Source: DASSJF01 sp035934535
Lineage (GTDB): Bacteria; Sysuimicrobiota; Sysuimicrobiia; Sysuimicrobiales; Segetimicrobiaceae
Direction: 5' to 3'
Length of the DNA: 38,038 bases
NCBI GenBank assembly: GCA_035934535.1
Contig: DASYXS010000052.1
Coordinates: forward strand, 1 to 38,038
In this document: in pieces, positions 22,730 to 31,115 of the stretch
Layout: every line of letters starts with the position of its first letter
Position numbering within the stretch: position 1 is the stretch's first letter
Notes under the pieces: model-generated
Told to the model about the DNA's origin: nothing
What the model saw: only the letters and a program-made list of their open reading frames with translations
Database searches by the model: none
Position numbers and translations under genes: made by a program

Positions 22730-23776
22730 ATGCCGGCCAAGGTCTATTACGAGCAGGACGCCAACCTGAACGTGCTCCGCGGCAAGCGGGTCGCGGTGAT
22801 CGGGTACGGCAGCCAGGGCCACGCGCAGGCCCAGAACCTGAACGACAGCGGCGTGACGGTGGTGGTCGGCCTCTACAAGGGCAGCTCGTCGTGGGCGCAG
22901 GCGCAGGCCGACGGGCTCGAGGTCGCGACCGTCTCGCAGGCCGCGGCCCAGGCCGACATCATCCAGATCCTCATCCCCGACGAGATCCAGGCCCGAGTCT
23001 ACCGCGAGGAGATCGCGCCGCACCTCACCGCCGGCAAGGCCCTCGGGGTCTCCCACGGCTTCAGCATTCACTTCCACCAGATCGTGCCGCCGGCCGACGT
23101 CGACGTGTTCATGATCGCGCCGAAGAGCCCCGGCCACCTGCTGCGGCGCATGTTCGTCGAGGGCAAGGGCGTCCCCTCGCTGCTCGCGGTGCACCAGGAC
23201 CACACCGGCAAGGCGCGCGCGATCGCGCTCGCGTACGCGCACGGCATCGGCAGCCTCCGCGCCGGGGTCATCGAGACGACGTTCCGCGAAGAGACGGAGA
23301 GCGACCTCTTCGGCGAGCAGACCGTGCTGTGCGGCGGCATCTCCGAGCTCATCAAGGCAGGGTACGAGACCCTCGTCGCGGCCGGCTACGCGCCGGAGAT
23401 CGCCTACTTCGAGTGCCTGCACGAGATGAAGCTGATCGTCGATCTCATCTACGAGGGCGGCCTCGGGATGATGCGCTACTCCGTCAGTAACACCGCGAAG
23501 TTCGGCGACTTCACGCGCGGCCGCCGGATCATCACCGACGAGACACGGGCCGAGATGCGCCGGATCCTCTCGGAGATCCAGAGCGGCGTTTTCGCCAAGG
23601 AGTGGATCTTGGAGAACGAGGCGGGCCGCCCGGTGTTCAACGCGCGGTACCGTCAGGAGGCCGAGCACCCGGTCGAGGAGATCGGGCGACAGCTGCGGGC
23701 GATGATGCCGTGGCTGAAGCGGGACGTGCCGGCGAAAGCCGGGCCCCGGAAAACCGAGGCCCGGGCAAAGCGGTAG
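22730..23776 (+). CDS. ilvC: Ketol-acid reductoisomerase
   Basis: A 348-residue class I KARI. It isomerises and reduces 2-acetolactate (or acetohydroxybutyrate) to the dihydroxy acid. The N-terminal Rossmann domain has VAVIGYGSQGHAQAQNL; the cofactor loop GLYKGSSSW with its serines suggests NADPH. The knotted C-terminal domain carries the Mg site in ESDLFGEQTVLCGG and YECLHE-type FECLHEMKLIVDLIYEGG. AAGGAGG precedes the ATG by about a dozen bases. The last 15 residues are basic and unusual for the family but harmless. ilvD is not in the window, so the next pathway step must be encoded elsewhere. Confidence 0.97.
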   Translation: MPAKVYYEQDANLNVLRGKRVAVIGYGSQGHAQAQNLNDSGVTVVVGLYKGSSSWAQAQADGLEVATVSQAAAQADIIQILIPDEIQARVYREEIAPHLTAGKALGVSHGFSIHFHQIVPPADVDVFMIAPKSPGHLLRRMFVEGKGVPSLLAVHQDHTGKARAIALAYAHGIGSLRAGVIETTFREETESDLFGEQTVLCGGISELIKAGYETLVAAGYAPEIAYFECLHEMKLIVDLIYEGGLGMMRYSVSNTAKFGDFTRGRRIITDETRAEMRRILSEIQSGVFAKEWILENEAGRPVFNARYRQEAEHPVEEIGRQLRAMMPWLKRDVPAKAGPRKTEARAKR

Positions 23777-23861
23777 GGGGCGACGCCGGCGCACCCCGCC
23801 GGCTAGTGTCGCACGCGGATCACGGCCCCGCATTCGCGGGGGCAGAGGGGGCGGAGAGACC

Positions 23862-25397
23862 ATGGCCGAGATGATCCGGATCTTCGATACGACGCTGCGG
23901 GACGGCGAGCAGTCGCCGGGCTTCACCATGAACACGCAGGAGAAACTCGAGGTGGCCCGCGCGCTCGCCGCGCTGCGGGTCGACATCATCGAAGCCGGCT
24001 TCCCGGCGAGCTCCCCGGGCGACCTCGAGGGTGTGCAGCTGATCGCGCGGGAGGTGCGCGGGCCCGTGATCGCGGGACTCGCGCGCGCGAACCGCGGCGA
24101 CGTCGAGGCGGCCATCGAGGGCGTGCGGGAGGCGGAGCGTCCGCGGATCCACACCTTCATCGCCACCTCGCCGATCCACATGGAACACAAGCTGCGCATG
24201 ACGCCGGACCAGGTCTACGAGGCCTCGGTCGAGTCCGTGCGCCTCGCGCGCCGCGCCGTGGAAGACGTGGAGTTTTCGGCCGAAGACGCGAGCCGGTCCG
24301 ACCCCGCGTTTCTCGTGCGCGTCTTCGACGGCGCGATCGCCGCCGGCGCGACGACGATCAACGTCCCGGACACGACGGGCTACGCGACGCCGGAAGAGTA
24401 CGCGGCGCTCCTCAAGTTCTGCATCGAGAACACCAAGGGCGGCGACCGGGTGGTCTGGAGCGTGCACTGCCACGACGACCTCGGACTCGCGGTCGCCAAC
24501 TCGCTCGCCGCGCTGCGCGTCGGCGTACGCCAGATCGAGGGCACGATCAACGGGATCGGCGAGCGCGCCGGCAACGCCGCGCTGGAAGAGATCGTCATGG
24601 CGCTGCATACGCGCCGCAGCCACTACGGCTGCGAAACCGGCGTCGACACGACGAAGATCTACCGCACCAGCCGGCTGATCAGCGCGATCGCCGGCGTGCC
24701 GGTGCAGCCGAACAAGGCGATCGTGGGCGACAACGCCTTCGCGCACGAGGCCGGGATCCACCAGCACGGCGTCCTGATGAACCGCGAGACCTACGAGATC
24801 ATGACCCCGCAGACGATCGGCATTCCGAGCAACAAACTCGTGCTCGGCAAGCACTCCGGCCGGCACGCGTTCAAGAACATGCTGGAGGAGAACGGCCTCA
24901 AGCTGAGCGACGCCGAGGTCGAGCGCGCGTTCGTCGAGTTCAAGGTGCTGTGCGACAAGAAGAAGCAGGTCTCACTCGAGGACATCCTCTCCCTCGTCGA
25001 GAGCGAGGCGCAGGGCGCGCCGAAGACGTATACGCTGCGGGCCTTCCACGTCTCCACCAGCAGCACGCTGCCGCCGATGGCGTCGGTCACGCTCGCCCGC
25101 GGGCGGGAGCTGTTCACCGAGGAGTCGAGCGGGGACGGTCCGGTCGACGCGATCTACAACGCCGTGAACAAGATCGTGGGGCTCTCGCCGACGCTCGCGG
25201 ACTACGCGATCAAATCGGTGAGCGGCGGCACCGATGCGATCGGCGAGGCGACGGTGAAGGTGCGGGACGGCGACGGCCTCTTCGTCGGCCGCGGCACCAG
25301 CACCGACGTCCTGGAGGCCAGCGCCAAGGCCTACCTCGCTGCGGTCAACAAGCTCATCTACGAGCGCCAGCACTGGATGAGCAACACCTACGGATAG
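23862..25397 (+). CDS. leuA: 2-isopropylmalate synthase
   Basis: A 511-residue enzyme that condenses 2-ketoisovalerate with acetyl-CoA, committing to leucine. The TIM barrel begins IRIFDTTLRDGEQSPGF, the metal-binding HCHDDLGLAVAN lies near residue 203, and GERAGNAALEEIVMAL follows. The C-terminal 130 residues (from about VSLEDILSLVE) are the LeuA dimerisation/leucine-feedback domain, with the GDGPVDAIYNAVNKIVG block. The length is that of the standard long form. GGGGCGGAGAG precedes the ATG. The cimA gene begins three bases after the stop, so the two paralogous synthases are translated together. Confidence 0.96.
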   Translation: MAEMIRIFDTTLRDGEQSPGFTMNTQEKLEVARALAALRVDIIEAGFPASSPGDLEGVQLIAREVRGPVIAGLARANRGDVEAAIEGVREAERPRIHTFIATSPIHMEHKLRMTPDQVYEASVESVRLARRAVEDVEFSAEDASRSDPAFLVRVFDGAIAAGATTINVPDTTGYATPEEYAALLKFCIENTKGGDRVVWSVHCHDDLGLAVANSLAALRVGVRQIEGTINGIGERAGNAALEEIVMALHTRRSHYGCETGVDTTKIYRTSRLISAIAGVPVQPNKAIVGDNAFAHEAGIHQHGVLMNRETYEIMTPQTIGIPSNKLVLGKHSGRHAFKNMLEENGLKLSDAEVERAFVEFKVLCDKKKQVSLEDILSLVESEAQGAPKTYTLRAFHVSTSSTLPPMASVTLARGRELFTEESSGDGPVDAIYNAVNKIVGLSPTLADYAIKSVSGGTDAIGEATVKVRDGDGLFVGRGTSTDVLEASAKAYLAAVNKLIYERQHWMSNTYG

Positions 25398-25400
25398 GCG

Positions 25401-27029
25401 ATGCCGGGCGGCGCGCGCATCGCGCTCTACGACACGACGCTCCGGGACGGCACCCAGGGCGCGGGCATCACCTTGTCCGCGGACGACAAGCTGCGGATCG
25501 CCGAGCATCTCGACGCTTTCGGGGTCGACTACATCGAGGGCGGCTGGCCGGGCAGCAACCCGAAGGACATGGAGTTCTTCGAGCGCGCCCGCGGCCGCGC
25601 GTGGCAGCACGCGCGGCTCACCGCGTTCGGCAGCACCCGCCGCCCCGGTATTCCGCCGGAGCGCGACGAGAACCTGAACCTGATTCTCGCCGCGGGCACG
25701 CCGGCCGCGGCGCTGTTCGGCAAGTCGTGGGACCTGCACGTGCGCGAAGCGCTGCACACGACGCCCGGCGAGAACCTCGCCATGATCGAGGACTCCGTCC
25801 GGTATCTGCGGTCGCGCGGGCTCGAGGTGGTCTACGACGCCGAGCACTTCTTCGACGGGTGGAAGGCCAATCCGGAGCACGCGCTTGCCACGCTGCGCGC
25901 GGCGGAGCGTGCGGGGGCGTCCGTGGTCGCGCTCTGCGACACGAACGGCGGGTGTCTGCCGCACGAGATCCGGGCCGGGGTCGAGGCGGCCCGGCGGGCG
26001 ATCGACGGGCCGCTCGGGATCCACGCCCACAACGACGGCGAGCTCGGCGTCGCCAACACGCTGGTGGCGGTGGACGCCGGGTGCGTGCACGTCCAGGGCA
26101 CGATCAACGGCATCGGCGAGCGCTGCGGCAACGCCAACCTCGTCTCGATCATCCCGAACCTCCAGCTCAAGATGGGCTACCGCTGCGTCCCCGCCTCCCA
26201 GATCGCGCGGCTCGGCGAGGTGTCGCGCTACGTGGCCGAGCTGGCCAATATCGCGCCGAACGAGTATCAGCCGTTTGTCGGGCTCAATGCGTTCGCGCAC
26301 AAGGGCGGCGTGCACGTCAGCGCCGTGATGGCCCACCCGCCGACCTACGAGCACATCGCCCCCGAGACGGTCGGCAACGCGCGGCGCGTTGTCGTGAGCG
26401 ATCTGTCGGGCCGCGCCAACGTGCTCTACAAAGCGCAGGAGATGGGTATCGATCTCTCGCGCGACCGGCCGGAGGTCCGCCAGATCCTGGCCGAGCTGAA
26501 GCGGCTCGAGCACGAGGGGTACCAGTTCGAGGCCGCGGAAGCGTCGTTCGAGCTGCTGATGCGCCGGATCATGGGCCAGCACCGGCCGTCGTTTACGCTG
26601 CTCGGGCTGCGCGTGACGGTCGAGAAGCGGGACAGCGGCGTGTGCGCGGCCGAAGCGACGATCAAGGTCGCGGTGGACGCGCAGGAAGAGCATACGGCCG
26701 CCGAGGGCGACGGCCCGGTGCACGCCCTCGACCGCGCGCTGCGCAAGGCGCTCGGCCGGTTTTACCCGGAGATCCAGCGGGTGCGCCTCGTCGACTACAA
26801 GGTGCGCGTCCTCAACGCGGACGCGGCCACGGCCGCGCGCGTGCGCGTGCTCATCCAGTCGACCGATGGCGCCCGTACCTGGGGCACGGTCGGCGTCTCC
26901 GAAAACGTCGTCGAGGCGTCGTGGCAGGCGCTGGTCGACAGCCTCGAATACGTGCTGCTCCGCGCCGCGATCGCGGGCGGCGTCGCGCCGTCGGCGGGGG
27001 ACGCGCACCGGGCCGGCGCGGTCTCGTGA
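25401..27029 (+). CDS. cimA: Citramalate synthase
   Basis: A 542-residue homologue of LeuA of the CimA type. It joins pyruvate and acetyl-CoA to (R)-citramalate, the threonine-independent route to 2-ketobutyrate and isoleucine. Supporting blocks are ALYDTTLRDGTQGAGI (GAGI in place of the SPGF of LeuA), DYIEGGWPGSNPKD, the metal motif IHAHNDGELGVAN and INGIGERCGNANL, with GLNAFAHKGGVHVSA later. The C-terminal LeuA-dimer domain has GDGPVHALDRALRKAL. The EGGWPGSNP variant is characteristic of CimA and not of homocitrate synthase. The stop overlaps the leuB GTG. A 2-isopropylmalate-synthase-like activity on other ketoacids is the alternative. Confidence 0.93.
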   Translation: MPGGARIALYDTTLRDGTQGAGITLSADDKLRIAEHLDAFGVDYIEGGWPGSNPKDMEFFERARGRAWQHARLTAFGSTRRPGIPPERDENLNLILAAGTPAAALFGKSWDLHVREALHTTPGENLAMIEDSVRYLRSRGLEVVYDAEHFFDGWKANPEHALATLRAAERAGASVVALCDTNGGCLPHEIRAGVEAARRAIDGPLGIHAHNDGELGVANTLVAVDAGCVHVQGTINGIGERCGNANLVSIIPNLQLKMGYRCVPASQIARLGEVSRYVAELANIAPNEYQPFVGLNAFAHKGGVHVSAVMAHPPTYEHIAPETVGNARRVVVSDLSGRANVLYKAQEMGIDLSRDRPEVRQILAELKRLEHEGYQFEAAEASFELLMRRIMGQHRPSFTLLGLRVTVEKRDSGVCAAEATIKVAVDAQEEHTAAEGDGPVHALDRALRKALGRFYPEIQRVRLVDYKVRVLNADAATAARVRVLIQSTDGARTWGTVGVSENVVEASWQALVDSLEYVLLRAAIAGGVAPSAGDAHRAGAVS

Positions 27030-28105
27030 GCGCCCGCGCGATGCAGGTCGCGGTCGTGCCCGGCGACGGAATCGGCCGCGAGGTGATCGCCGAAGCGGTC
27101 CGCGTCCTGCGCGAGGCCGGCCGGCGGTTCGAGATCGCGCTCTCGTTCGAGGAAGGCATCGCCGGGGGCGCCGCGATCGACGCGACCGGCGGTCCGATTC
27201 CCGACGAGACCATCAATCTGTGCGCGCGTTCGAACGCGATTCTCCTCGGCGCGTGCGGCGGACCGAAGTGGGACAAGGGGCCGCGGCACCTGCGTCCGGA
27301 GCAGGCGCTGTTCACGCTGCGGCGGCGGTTCGGTCTGTACGCGAACCTCCGTCCGGCCGTGGTTCGCGGCCCGCTCGTGGGCGCCTCGCCCCTGCGGCGT
27401 GATGTGGCCGAGGGCGTGGACATCCTGATCGTCCGCGAACTGACCGGCGGCCTCTACTTCGGGCCGCAGTCGCGCAGCGGCGAGGGCGAGGCCCAGACGG
27501 CGCAGGACACGCTGCCCTACTCCGCGGGCGAGATTCGCCGCGTCGTTCGCGCGGCGTGCCGGATCGCCCGTACGCGTCCGCGGCGCAAGGTCACATCCGT
27601 CGACAAGGCCAACGTGCTCGAGACGTCACGGCTCTGGCGCGAGGTCGCGGCCGAGGTCGGCCGGGAGTTTCCCGAGGTGACCCTCGAGCACATGCTGGTC
27701 GACAACTGCGCCATGCAGCTCGTCCGCGACCCGCGGCAGTTCGACGTCATCGTCACCGACAACATGTTCGGCGACATTCTCAGCGACGAGGCCGCGGGCG
27801 TGATGGGCACGCTCGGCCTGATGCCGTCGGCGAGCCTCGGCGACACCGCGCCCGGACTGTTCGAGCCGGTGCACGGCACCGCGCCCGACATCGCGGGCCG
27901 AGGGATCGCCAATCCGCTGGCCGCCATCCTGACCGGCGCCTTGCTGCTGCGGTACGCCGCGGAGCACGAGGCCGCGGCGTCGGCGATCGAGGCCGCGGTG
28001 GTCAAGGCCCTCGCGGACGGCTGCCGGACGGCCGACATGGCCGGCGGCGGCCCGGCGCTGGGGACCGCGGCGATGACGGACGCGGTTCTCGCCCGGCTCT
28101 TCTGA
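27026..28105 (+). CDS. leuB: 3-isopropylmalate dehydrogenase
   Basis: A 359-residue NAD-dependent beta-decarboxylating dehydrogenase of leucine synthesis, which also serves citramalate-derived methylmalate in this type of pathway. Conserved blocks are VAVVPGDGIGREVI at the start, GGPKWDKGP, the substrate-loop arginines (RPEQALFTLRRRF), IVRELTGGLYFG, DKANVLETSRLWREV, and the Mg-binding TDNMFGDILSDEA followed by EPVHGTAPDIAG. GTG at 27026 overlaps the cimA stop (GTGA); ATG at 27041 would give the typical first residues MQVAVVPGDG. It is the last gene of the T-box operon. leuC and leuD are absent from the window. Confidence 0.96.
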   Translation: MSARAMQVAVVPGDGIGREVIAEAVRVLREAGRRFEIALSFEEGIAGGAAIDATGGPIPDETINLCARSNAILLGACGGPKWDKGPRHLRPEQALFTLRRRFGLYANLRPAVVRGPLVGASPLRRDVAEGVDILIVRELTGGLYFGPQSRSGEGEAQTAQDTLPYSAGEIRRVVRAACRIARTRPRRKVTSVDKANVLETSRLWREVAAEVGREFPEVTLEHMLVDNCAMQLVRDPRQFDVIVTDNMFGDILSDEAAGVMGTLGLMPSASLGDTAPGLFEPVHGTAPDIAGRGIANPLAAILTGALLLRYAAEHEAAASAIEAAVVKALADGCRTADMAGGGPALGTAAMTDAVLARLF

Positions 28106-28116
28106 GGCCGCCGCCC

Positions 28117-28374
28117 GTGCTCGAGCTCCGTCCAAACTGCGAGTGCTGCGATAAAGACCTGCCGCCGTCGGCGCCCGACGCGATGATCTGCTCGTTCGAA
28201 TGCACCTTCTGCCGCGCCTGCGCGGAGACGCGGTTGGGTGGACGGTGTCCCAACTGCCGCGGCGGCCTCGTCGCGCGTCCGATCCGCCCCGCGCCCGTCC
28301 TGGCGGCGCATCTCGCCTCGACGGTGCGCGTCTTCAAGCCGCCGGGCTGCGGGCAGCCCGCCGCCGCGCGTTAG
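28117..28374 (+). CDS. DUF1272 zinc-ribbon protein
   Basis: An 85-residue protein beginning LELRPNCECCDKDLPP, the signature of DUF1272. Nine cysteines (8, 10, 11, 25, 29, 32, 35, 44, 47) in C-x-C-C, CSFECTFCRAC and CPNC clusters indicate a double zinc-binding fold. The function is unknown; small RING-like or regulatory roles have been suggested for such proteins but not established. GTG at 28117 is the only start compatible with the family N-terminus. It follows leuB by 11 bases and may be read with it. Confidence 0.85.
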   Translation: MLELRPNCECCDKDLPPSAPDAMICSFECTFCRACAETRLGGRCPNCRGGLVARPIRPAPVLAAHLASTVRVFKPPGCGQPAAAR

Positions 28375-28410
28375 TCGTCTCGCCGGTCTTCACGGGGTAT
28401 GAAGGTCGGC

Positions 28411-28440
28411 TTGCATTCGTCCGGGTATCGGAACTACAAT
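28411..28440 (+). promoter_or_regulatory. Near-leaderless promoter for the membrane protein at 28450
   Basis: TTGCAT (28411-28416), an 18-base spacer and TACAAT (28435-28440) predict a transcription start near 28447, only about three bases before the GTG at 28450. This placement is the main reason for preferring that GTG over the in-frame ATG at 28399, which lies upstream of the promoter. Confidence 0.5.
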
Positions 28441-28449
28441 AATCCTGTC

Positions 28450-29175
28450 GTGCCCTCGGATTTGCGCGTCGTGATGATGCCCGCGGCCGCCGCCCTCGCC
28501 CTCGGCTACGGGGTGGCGGCGGCCGTTGTAGGCGGCACCAGATCCTGGCGGCCGTGGCCTCTGGTCGCGTTCGCAGCCGGCGGCATCGCGTTTCCTCTGA
28601 CGGTCTTCCTCACCTCGTCCATCCAGGTCTTGCTCGCGTCCGTCCTCGGTTGGGGGCCCGACGCGATCGCGATGACGCTCGGTCCCGGGATCGCCGGCGC
28701 CGTGGTGACCGCGGTGGTAAACGAAGTGTTTACGCTGGCCGCCGCGCTAATCGTCTGGCGGTGGTCGCGCGGCGGGACGCTGCTCGGCTTCGGCGCCGCG
28801 GCAGGCGCCGGGTTCGCGGTCGTCGGCGCCTACGAGATCATCCACCTTGCGCTGATCGCGCGCGCGCTGCCGATTAGTTCGGCGTCGAGTTTCGCCGTCT
28901 CGCTGGTGCAGCAACTCGCGTTCGTGGCCGCCAACAGCGCATCGACCGCGCTCGCCGCGTTCGGCGCGCTGGGACGGCGTGCCGGTTTCTATCTCGGCGC
29001 GGCGGTGCTCTTTCAGGTCCTCTTCCTCGTCTTCGGGCTCCTGTTCGAACTGCGCGTGTACTCCAACATGGTCTGGACGGTGCTCGACGTCGCGGCCGCC
29101 GTGGCGTTGGTCGCCGGGGTCCTGATCCTCGGCCGGCGGCGCCCGGCCAGCGCGGCCCTCGCTCCCGCGGCCTGA
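28450..29175 (+). CDS. Polytopic membrane protein, possibly a YhfC/PrsW-like intramembrane protein
   Basis: A 241-residue protein with about seven hydrophobic spans and almost no soluble part. Features include a Glu in the membrane segment VVTAVVNEVFTLAAALIVW, a second Glu in GAYEIIHLAL, and Asn/Ser-rich spans (VAANSASTALAAFG). Paired intramembrane Glu and His recall CPBP/YhfC/PrsW-type glutamic intramembrane proteases, but the exact EExxxR or YhfC motifs are not clear, so this is only a suggestion. The start follows the promoter argument (GTG 28450). The helical-repeat gene starts 12 bases downstream and is likely co-transcribed. Confidence 0.6.
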   Translation: MPSDLRVVMMPAAAALALGYGVAAAVVGGTRSWRPWPLVAFAAGGIAFPLTVFLTSSIQVLLASVLGWGPDAIAMTLGPGIAGAVVTAVVNEVFTLAAALIVWRWSRGGTLLGFGAAAGAGFAVVGAYEIIHLALIARALPISSASSFAVSLVQQLAFVAANSASTALAAFGALGRRAGFYLGAAVLFQVLFLVFGLLFELRVYSNMVWTVLDVAAAVALVAGVLILGRRRPASAALAPAA

Positions 29176-29187
29176 CCGGCCGCTTCC

Positions 29188-30054
29188 GTGGACGTACATG
29201 TCACGGCCCGTGCGCGCGCCGCGGACGGGTGGCGGGCGCTGCGCGCGTTTTTTGCCGAGGGCGCCCGCCATCTGCCCGCGGCGATCGCGGCCTTCGAGGA
29301 GGCGGAACGGCTGCTGCGCCGCGCAGGGGCTGAAGTCGGAGCCGCGGGCGACATCGAGGGCGTGTTGATCGGCCTGTCGATCGCGCTCCGGCTGCGGCGC
29401 CGTCCGGAGGACGCGCGCCGGGCGGTGGTGCTGGTGCAGGAACTCCTCAACATCGTGCGCCGCCGGTCGGGTGAGGCGGCCGCGGTGGCGCTCCGCGCGT
29501 ACCTCGAGGACGCGTACCGGGATCTCGCGGAGGTGACCGGGGACGGCGAGGCCGTGCGCGCGGCGCAGGACGGCCTCGAGGCCTGCGACCGGACCCTTGC
29601 CCTCGCCCGGCGCTTTCACGCGGCCGACGCGGTGGCGCACGCGCGGGCCACGAAGGCGCTGCTGCTGCGGCGGCTCGCGGCCGTGGAGCCCGGCGCCGAC
29701 ACACGCGCGCTGCTGCGGGACGCGGACCGTCTGACCGCATCCGCGCTTGCCGGCTGGCCGGCCCGCGACGCGGAGGGGCTCGCCGCGTTTCGGGCGGACG
29801 CCGCCGAGGGCCTCGTCGACGGAACCAGCCTGCGGCCGTCCACGGTGGACCGGGCGGAGGGACTGCTGCGCCAGGCCGCGCGCGGCGTTCCCGCGGAGAA
29901 CCGGTATCTCGCCGCGCGCGTGGCGCGCGCGCGCGCCCGGATCGCCCTCGCGGGCGACCGTCCGGACGCGCTCGACGCGGTGACCGCGGCGGCGGCGGCG
30001 TTTCGCGATCTCGGCCTCACGCGCGAGGCCGAGGAGGTGGAGCACTGGCTCTGA
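29188..30054 (+). CDS. Helical-repeat (TPR-like) protein, unknown
   Basis: A 288-residue, Ala/Arg/Glu-rich, all-helical cytoplasmic protein. Pairs of helices of about 34-40 residues recur (HLPAAIAAFEEAERLLRRAG; DTRALLRDADRLTASALAG; ALDAVTAAAAAFRDLGLTRE), consistent with degenerate tetratricopeptide repeats that bind partner proteins. No catalytic motif is visible. The start is GTG at 29188. It lies between a membrane protein and the TrpR-like regulator, with a 56-base gap to the latter. The partner is unknown. Confidence 0.65.
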   Translation: MDVHVTARARAADGWRALRAFFAEGARHLPAAIAAFEEAERLLRRAGAEVGAAGDIEGVLIGLSIALRLRRRPEDARRAVVLVQELLNIVRRRSGEAAAVALRAYLEDAYRDLAEVTGDGEAVRAAQDGLEACDRTLALARRFHAADAVAHARATKALLLRRLAAVEPGADTRALLRDADRLTASALAGWPARDAEGLAAFRADAAEGLVDGTSLRPSTVDRAEGLLRQAARGVPAENRYLAARVARARARIALAGDRPDALDAVTAAAAAFRDLGLTREAEEVEHWL

Positions 30055-30110
30055 CCGAACAGCGCGGCGGTTTCACGCGTCAGCGTGGCAGAGAAGGGGA
30101 GGCCGGGGCC

Positions 30111-30443
30111 GTGAGCAGTCGCGCCGTGGTGAATCCGAAGCTGCGGGAGCCGCATACGGACGCGCTCTTTCGGGCGGTGCTGCAGCTGCGCACCGTCGAG
30201 GAGTGCTACCGGTTTTTCGAAGATCTCTGCACGATCGGCGAACTGAAAGCGCTCGCGCAGCGCTTCGCCGTGGCGCGGATGCTGGCCGAAGGACGGACCT
30301 ACCAACAGATTGCCGCGCGCACCGGCGCCTCCTCGGCGACGATCAGCCGCGTGCGGCGGTTCCTGACGTACGGGGCGGACGGGTACGCGCTCGTGCTCGA
30401 GCGCCTGCGGCGGCGTGGCCGGAGCGCGCATGACGGCGCGTAG
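30111..30443 (+). CDS. YerC/YecD-type TrpR-related DNA-binding protein
   Basis: A 110-residue helical protein of the TrpR superfamily. Residues 20-60 (FRAVLQLRTVEECYRFFEDL, LCTIGELKALAQRFAVARML) match the YerC family. The helix-turn-helix is GRTYQQIAARTGASSATISR, followed by VRRFL. Members are found in Bacillota and relatives as probable repressors with unknown ligand. GTG at 30111 follows AAGGGGAGG. Its 3' end overlaps the ccmH start by 14 bases, so the regulator and the cytochrome-maturation gene are coupled. Confidence 0.85.
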   Translation: MSSRAVVNPKLREPHTDALFRAVLQLRTVEECYRFFEDLCTIGELKALAQRFAVARMLAEGRTYQQIAARTGASSATISRVRRFLTYGADGYALVLERLRRRGRSAHDGA

Positions 30444-30948
30444 ACCGGGGGTGCTGCTCCCGGCGGCGGTCCTGCTGCTGCTCGCGGCCGCCGCGGGGTG
30501 GGCCGACACCCTCGACGACCGCGTCTACGCGATCGCGAGCCAGTTGATGTGCCCCGTTTGCACGGGGCAAACCGTCGCGGAGAGCGACTCGGCGGTCGCG
30601 CGCGAGATGCGCGATGTCATCCGCGCGAAGCTGCAGGCCGGCGAGACGCCGGATGCGATCCTGAACTTCTTCGTTGGACAGTTCGGCGAAAGCGTGCTCG
30701 CGGAGCCTCCCCGCCGCGGGCTGTCGCTGCTGCTCTACCTGGGGCCCGCGGCCGGTGTCGCCGCCGGGCTCGCAATCGCCGTGCTGAGCATTCGCCGGTG
30801 GACGGGCCGGCCCGGCGGCCGGCCGGCCGTCGAGCCACGCGCCGGCGCCACGGTGCCGCCGTCCGCGGACTCGACCGCCGACGGCGACGCCCGCGCCGCG
30901 GAGCGCGCCCGCCTCGCCCGCGAACTCGAAGCCCGCGACCGCTTCTAA
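30430..30948 (+). CDS. ccmH: Cytochrome c-type biogenesis protein CcmH
   Basis: A 172-residue CcmH/CycL-type protein. The N-terminal signal/anchor (about residues 7-24) is followed by the redox domain, with QLMCPVCTGQTVAES holding Cys41 and Cys44 (family motif LRCPxC), then EMRDVIRAKLQAGETPDAIL and FFVGQFGESVL. A second transmembrane helix (about 98-118) and a charged tail complete it. CcmH helps reduce apocytochrome c for heme attachment outside the membrane. The rest of the ccm system is not here. The ATG at 30430 lies inside the YerC-like gene. Confidence 0.88.
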   Translation: MTARRPGVLLPAAVLLLLAAAAGWADTLDDRVYAIASQLMCPVCTGQTVAESDSAVAREMRDVIRAKLQAGETPDAILNFFVGQFGESVLAEPPRRGLSLLLYLGPAAGVAAGLAIAVLSIRRWTGRPGGRPAVEPRAGATVPPSADSTADGDARAAERARLARELEARDRF

Positions 30949-31011
30949 CCGTCCGGCCGCCCGCGCCGGTCCCGGGCTTTGACCGATGACCGTGGCTCGG
31001 CCGGCCCGCGC

Positions 31012-31016
31012 GGCGG
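31012..31016 (+). repeat. Target-site duplication, left copy
   Basis: GGCGG directly before the TGT end of the IS; the same five bases follow its other end at 32155-32159. In GC-rich DNA five bases can match by chance, but both copies touch the ends exactly. Confidence 0.55.
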
Positions 31017-31030
31017 TGTCTAGGTTCAGA

Positions 31031-31046
31031 TAGATCCGACTACACC
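31031..31046 (+). repeat. Left inverted-repeat core of the second IS481 element
   Basis: TAGATCCGACTACACC, identical to the reverse complement of 32126-32141. Confidence 0.9.
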
Positions 31047-31115
31047 TGACACTCGGTGCAACGGCGGCATCGGGGGCGCTTCCGGCCGTTGGGCGGTGGC
31101 TATACTGGCACCACT

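Noticed and set aside
22289..24199. 636-codon open frame antisense to ilvN, ilvC and leuA
   Set aside because: Crosses three real genes and has no recognisable domain.
24972..27008. 678-codon open frame antisense to leuA and cimA
   Set aside because: Low-complexity Arg/Val/Asp-rich translation without motifs, opposite two unmistakable enzymes.
24950..27025. Long upstream extension of the leuB frame
   Set aside because: Before 27026 it is an out-of-frame reading of leuA and cimA; the real protein starts at the VAVVPGDGIG strand.
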